Assembly: GCA_026986305.1 (NCBI GenBank)
Contig: JALSOU010000206.1
Location: 1 to 6,856, forward strand
Length of the DNA: 6,856 nt
Source: Thermoplasmata archaeon
GTDB lineage: Archaea; Thermoplasmatota; Thermoplasmata; WALJ01
Direction of reading: 5' to 3'
Numbering within the stretch: the first letter of the stretch is position 1; each line of letters opens with the position of its first letter. Shown here one piece after another: positions 4,804-6,856 of this stretch. A model generated the notes under the pieces. The model ran no database searches. It was given only the letters and a program-made list of their open reading frames with translations, and was not told the DNA's origin. The position numbers and the translations under genes were made by a program.

Positions 4804-5973
4804 ATGAGAGATGTCTATGTCATAGGTGCAGGCATAACGAAGTTTGGAGAGCTGTGGGAGCGCTCCTTCAGAGATATCGGAATTGAGGCTGGAATAAAGG
4901 CGATAAACGACGCTGGCATCTCAGGTGCTGATATAGATGCCCTTTACATAGGGAACATGTCAGCAGGCGCATTCATAAATCAGGAGCATGTTGCCTCTCT
5001 CATAGCCGATTATGTGGGATTGGCACAGACCTCTCACATACCTGCGATAAGGGTTGAGGCGGCTGGGGCCTCAGGAGCCGTGGCTTTCAGAGAGGCGTTT
5101 CTTTCAATAGCATCGGGAATGCATGATGTCGTTGTTGTGGGAGGGGCTGAGAAGATGACAGACATAGGCGATGAGATGGCGAATGCCATAACAGCGATGG
5201 CCATAGATCAGGAATGGGAGACTGTTTTCGGCGCAACATACGCCTCCCTCCATGCCATGATGGCCAGGGCTCACATGGAAAGGTATGGAACAAGTAGGGA
5301 GCAGCTGGCAATGGTTTCTGTGATAAACCACAGACATGGAGCGCTCAATCCAAACGCTCAGTTCCAGAGGGAGATAAGCGTTGAGACTGTGTTAAAGTCA
5401 GGATATGTTGCGGAGCCTTTGAGAGTCTTTGATATGTGCCCTCTATCAGATGGAGCTGCGGCCCTTGTTTTGGCATCTGAGGTTGTGGCGAAAAAGCACG
5501 GAAATGCCGTTAAGATAATGGGAATAGGTCAGTCTTCTGACACCATATCCCTGCACGACAGGAAGGATATTACAACCATGGATGCAAGTGTCCATGCTGC
5601 TAAGAGGGCCTATGAGATGGCAGGCATAAAGCCTGAAGATGTGGATGTCGCTGAGGTCTACGACAGCTCAACCATAAGCGAGATAATCGCCATTGAAGAC
5701 CTAGGATTCTTTGAGAAAGGAAAGGGAGGAAAGGCTGCCGAGGACGAGAAGATAGCACTAGGCGGAGATATTCCTGTGAACACCTCAGGCGGATTGAAGG
5801 CCAGAGGACATCCCATAGGTGCAACAGGTGTCGCCCAGATAGTTGAGATAGTGCAGCAACTCAGGGGAGAAGCGGGAAAGAGGCAGGTTAATGGAGCAGA
5901 GATAGGTTTAGCGCATGCAATAGGAGGAACAGGCGGAACAGCTGTTGTGAGCATACTGGGGGTGAAAGAATGA
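4804..5973 (+). CDS. Archaeal thiolase (acetyl-CoA acetyltransferase) homologue lacking the catalytic Cys
   Basis: By family and position this is the acetoacetyl-CoA thiolase of the archaeal mevalonate cluster, which makes acetoacetyl-CoA for HMG-CoA synthase. The 389 residues are full length, with family landmarks M-R-D-V-Y-V-I-G-A-G-I-T-K-F-G-E (1-16), V-G-G-A-E-K-M-T-D (112-120), P-L-S-D-G-A-A-A (213-220), S-G-G-L-K-A-R-G-H-P-I-G-A-T-G (328-342) and H-A-I-G-G-T-G-G (371-378). However, the nucleophile motif, normally A-A-C-A-S-G, reads A-A-G-A-S-G: codon 88 is GGG at 5065-5067. The usual E-V-H-D-C-F reads E-V-Y-D-S-S (284-289). His336 of the GHP motif remains. The frame is intact, so this is no ordinary pseudogene. 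It overlaps the DUF35 gene by 4 nt. Membership in the family is sure; thiolase activity is doubtful. Confidence 0.9.
   Translation: MRDVYVIGAGITKFGELWERSFRDIGIEAGIKAINDAGISGADIDALYIGNMSAGAFINQEHVASLIADYVGLAQTSHIPAIRVEAAGASGAVAFREAFLSIASGMHDVVVVGGAEKMTDIGDEMANAITAMAIDQEWETVFGATYASLHAMMARAHMERYGTSREQLAMVSVINHRHGALNPNAQFQREISVETVLKSGYVAEPLRVFDMCPLSDGAAALVLASEVVAKKHGNAVKIMGIGQSSDTISLHDRKDITTMDASVHAAKRAYEMAGIKPEDVDVAEVYDSSTISEIIAIEDLGFFEKGKGGKAAEDEKIALGGDIPVNTSGGLKARGHPIGATGVAQIVEIVQQLRGEAGKRQVNGAEIGLAHAIGGTGGTAVVSILGVKE
5961..5965 (+). promoter_or_regulatory. Shine-Dalgarno GGTGA deciding the DUF35 start
   Basis: GGTGA at the end of a G-run, 4 nt before the ATG at 5970 and 10 nt before a second in-frame ATG at 5976. 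The shorter spacing and the ATGA overlap with the thiolase stop favour 5970. Confidence 0.6.
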
Positions 5974-6374
5974 ACATGCCGAGGTTCTGGAGAGAGATCC
6001 AGGGAAGGTACAATCTCATAGGTTCAAGGTGCGGAAACTGCGGTGAGTACTTCTTTCCTAAGAGGGACATATGCCCGAAATGCCACAGGAAGAGCGTTGG
6101 AAAGATGGAGACCGTAAAGTTCAGTGGAAGAGGAAGGATAATCTCATACTCCATAGTGCATGACCCGCATCCAGAGTACAAGGACATGAGGCCCTACATA
6201 ATGGCCATAATAGAGCTTGAAGAAGGTCCTAGGCTAACTGCTCAGGTGGTTGACTGCTCTCCTGAGGAGGTAAAGACAGGGATGGAAGTTGAGGCCACAT
6301 TCAGAAAGCTGGCTGAGGACGGAAAGGAAGGGGTGATATTCTACGGATACAAGTTCAGGCCTTTGAGGAAGTGA
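5970..6374 (+). CDS. DUF35 Zn-ribbon/OB-fold acyl-CoA-associated protein
   Basis: Third component of the archaeal thiolase/HMG-CoA synthase complex. In the methanogen structure the DUF35 protein bridges the two enzymes and helps form a shared CoA-binding channel, so acetoacetyl-CoA passes directly between them. The 134 residues start with the helix P-R-F-W-R-E-I (4-10). A rubredoxin-like zinc ribbon follows with C21-G-N-C24 and C35-P-K-C38, all four cysteines present. Then comes an OB-fold (~46-130), beginning F-S-G-R-G-R-I-I-S-Y-S-I-V (51-63). The start at 5970 overlaps the thiolase stop as ATGA, so the two products are probably made in step. The nitrilase-family gene follows 4 nt after the stop. 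Family and context agree, so the assignment is strong; it is a scaffold and not an enzyme by itself. Confidence 0.93.
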   Translation: MNMPRFWREIQGRYNLIGSRCGNCGEYFFPKRDICPKCHRKSVGKMETVKFSGRGRIISYSIVHDPHPEYKDMRPYIMAIIELEEGPRLTAQVVDCSPEEVKTGMEVEATFRKLAEDGKEGVIFYGYKFRPLRK

Positions 6375-6378
6375 AGGA

Positions 6379-6856
6379 ATGAAGGACATAAGGGTTGCCA
6401 TAGCTCAGGTTCCTGCGATATTGGGGAACAAGGAGCGCAACATCGGTAAAATCAGGGAAATAGCTGGTGAGGTGAGAGAATACGATCTCCTCATATTTCC
6501 TGAGCTTTTCCTCACGGGCTACAACATAAGAAACGAGGTTTTCAGGCTGGCAGAACCCATAGATGGTAAATCTGTGAAAGAGGTCTCAGAGATAGCTGAG
6601 AATAATGGAATACACATAATCTTCGGTATGCCTGAAAGAGATGGAGATGCAGTGTATAATTCTGCGGTTCTGGTGGAACCTGACGGGAAAATCCACAGAT
6701 ATCGCAAGATAATGCTCCCTAACTTCGGGCCCTTTGAGGAAGGGCTGTATTATACAGCTGGAAAGGAACTTCCTGTATTTGACACGGCTCTTGGAAAAAT
6801 AGCCATTGAGATATGCTATGACCTCTTTTATCCTGAGATAAGCAAGGCGTTCGCAG
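6379..6856 (+). CDS. Nitrilase-superfamily carbon-nitrogen hydrolase, 3' truncated by the window
   Basis: The first 159 codons of a C-N hydrolase; the frame runs off the window end. Members cleave amide or nitrile C-N bonds of small molecules through a Glu-Lys-Cys triad. All three are visible: Glu42 in L-I-F-P-E-L-F-L-T-G-Y, Lys110 in H-R-Y-R-K-I-M-L-P, and Cys146 in I-A-I-E-I-C-Y-D-L-F-Y-P-E. The N-terminus K-D-I-R-V-A-I-A-Q is typical, supporting the ATG at 6379. That ATG lies 4 nt after the DUF35 stop with only weak Shine-Dalgarno matches (GAGG at 6365-6368, GTGA at 6371-6374). The family usually has about 260-300 residues, so roughly 100-140 are missing. The spacing suggests it belongs to the mevalonate operon, but the substrate cannot be read from this fragment, and a link to HMG-CoA synthesis is not established. 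Confidence 0.92.
   Translation, partial: MKDIRVAIAQVPAILGNKERNIGKIREIAGEVREYDLLIFPELFLTGYNIRNEVFRLAEPIDGKSVKEVSEIAENNGIHIIFGMPERDGDAVYNSAVLVEPDGKIHRYRKIMLPNFGPFEEGLYYTAGKELPVFDTALGKIAIEICYDLFYPEISKAFA

Noticed and set aside
5053..5070. Reading the thiolase homologue as a pseudogene because the catalytic Cys is missing
   Set aside because: The frame is intact over 389 codons, all other landmarks are kept, and overlap and spacing with its neighbours are those of an expressed operon gene.
6825..6835. CTTTTATCCTG, matching 11 bases of the tiaS promoter region, as a promoter inside the nitrilase gene
   Set aside because: The bases encode L-F-Y-P-E right after the catalytic Cys of the nitrilase family, so coding constraint explains them, and no start codon is suitably placed in the remaining 21 bases.
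1..6856. tRNA or rRNA genes, CRISPR arrays, insertion sequences or attachment sites
   Set aside because: Nothing on either strand suggests them: no repeat-spacer pattern, no cloverleaf-like GGTTCGAATCC-type arm, no transposase or integrase, and hardly any non-coding space outside two gaps of about 100-130 bp.

Overview
The window is archaeal. It carries an archaeal/eukaryotic-type ribosomal protein S15, the archaea-specific tRNA-Ile2 agmatidine synthetase TiaS, a fibrillarin, and the archaeal early-mevalonate cluster (HTH regulator, HMG-CoA synthase, thiolase, DUF35 Zn-ribbon/OB protein). Archaeal TATA boxes lie at the right distance from starts, with a mix of leaderless starts and GGAGG-led starts. 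The 139-residue protein at 2515-2934 looks like the DUF6015 family, which I associate with Thermoplasmata, so a Thermoplasmatota archaeon is my best guess (inference, moderate confidence). Isoleucine is written mainly as ATA and arginine mainly as AGG/AGA.

Layout. Minus-strand S15 (22-477) is followed by the first codons of a downstream partner that leaves the window (13-1). It diverges from plus-strand tiaS (577-1884) across a short two-way promoter region. tiaS overlaps tail-to-tail, by 17 bp, with the minus-strand fibrillarin gene. Fibrillarin is translationally coupled (TAATG) behind the DUF6015-like gene. A second divergent promoter region (2935-3062) separates that pair from a plus-strand operon that runs to the window edge: HTH regulator (3063-3749), HMG-CoA synthase (3751-4803), thiolase homologue (4804-5973), DUF35 protein (5970-6374) and a truncated nitrilase-family hydrolase (6379-6856+). 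All junctions in this operon lie between a 4-nt overlap and a 4-nt gap. Almost every base is coding; no rRNA, tRNA, CRISPR or mobile element is visible.

Functionally, the left half is translation and RNA modification (30S subunit, wobble modification for AUA decoding, box C/D-guided 2'-O-methylation). The right half makes HMG-CoA for archaeal lipid synthesis. In archaea, thiolase, HMG-CoA synthase and DUF35 are known to form one complex that channels acetoacetyl-CoA.

The most notable observation is that the thiolase homologue lacks the nucleophilic cysteine: Gly88 stands where a Cys is expected. The usual H-D-C-F motif also reads Y-D-S-S, while the GHP histidine and the fold motifs remain. 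HMG-CoA synthase keeps its full Glu/Cys/His set and DUF35 keeps its four zinc cysteines. The thiolase partner may therefore be a non-catalytic or altered-chemistry subunit. Other points worth checking are the DUF6015-like gene coupled to fibrillarin in the place where Nop5 is often found, the dyad symmetries in both promoter regions, and the nitrilase at the end of the mevalonate operon.
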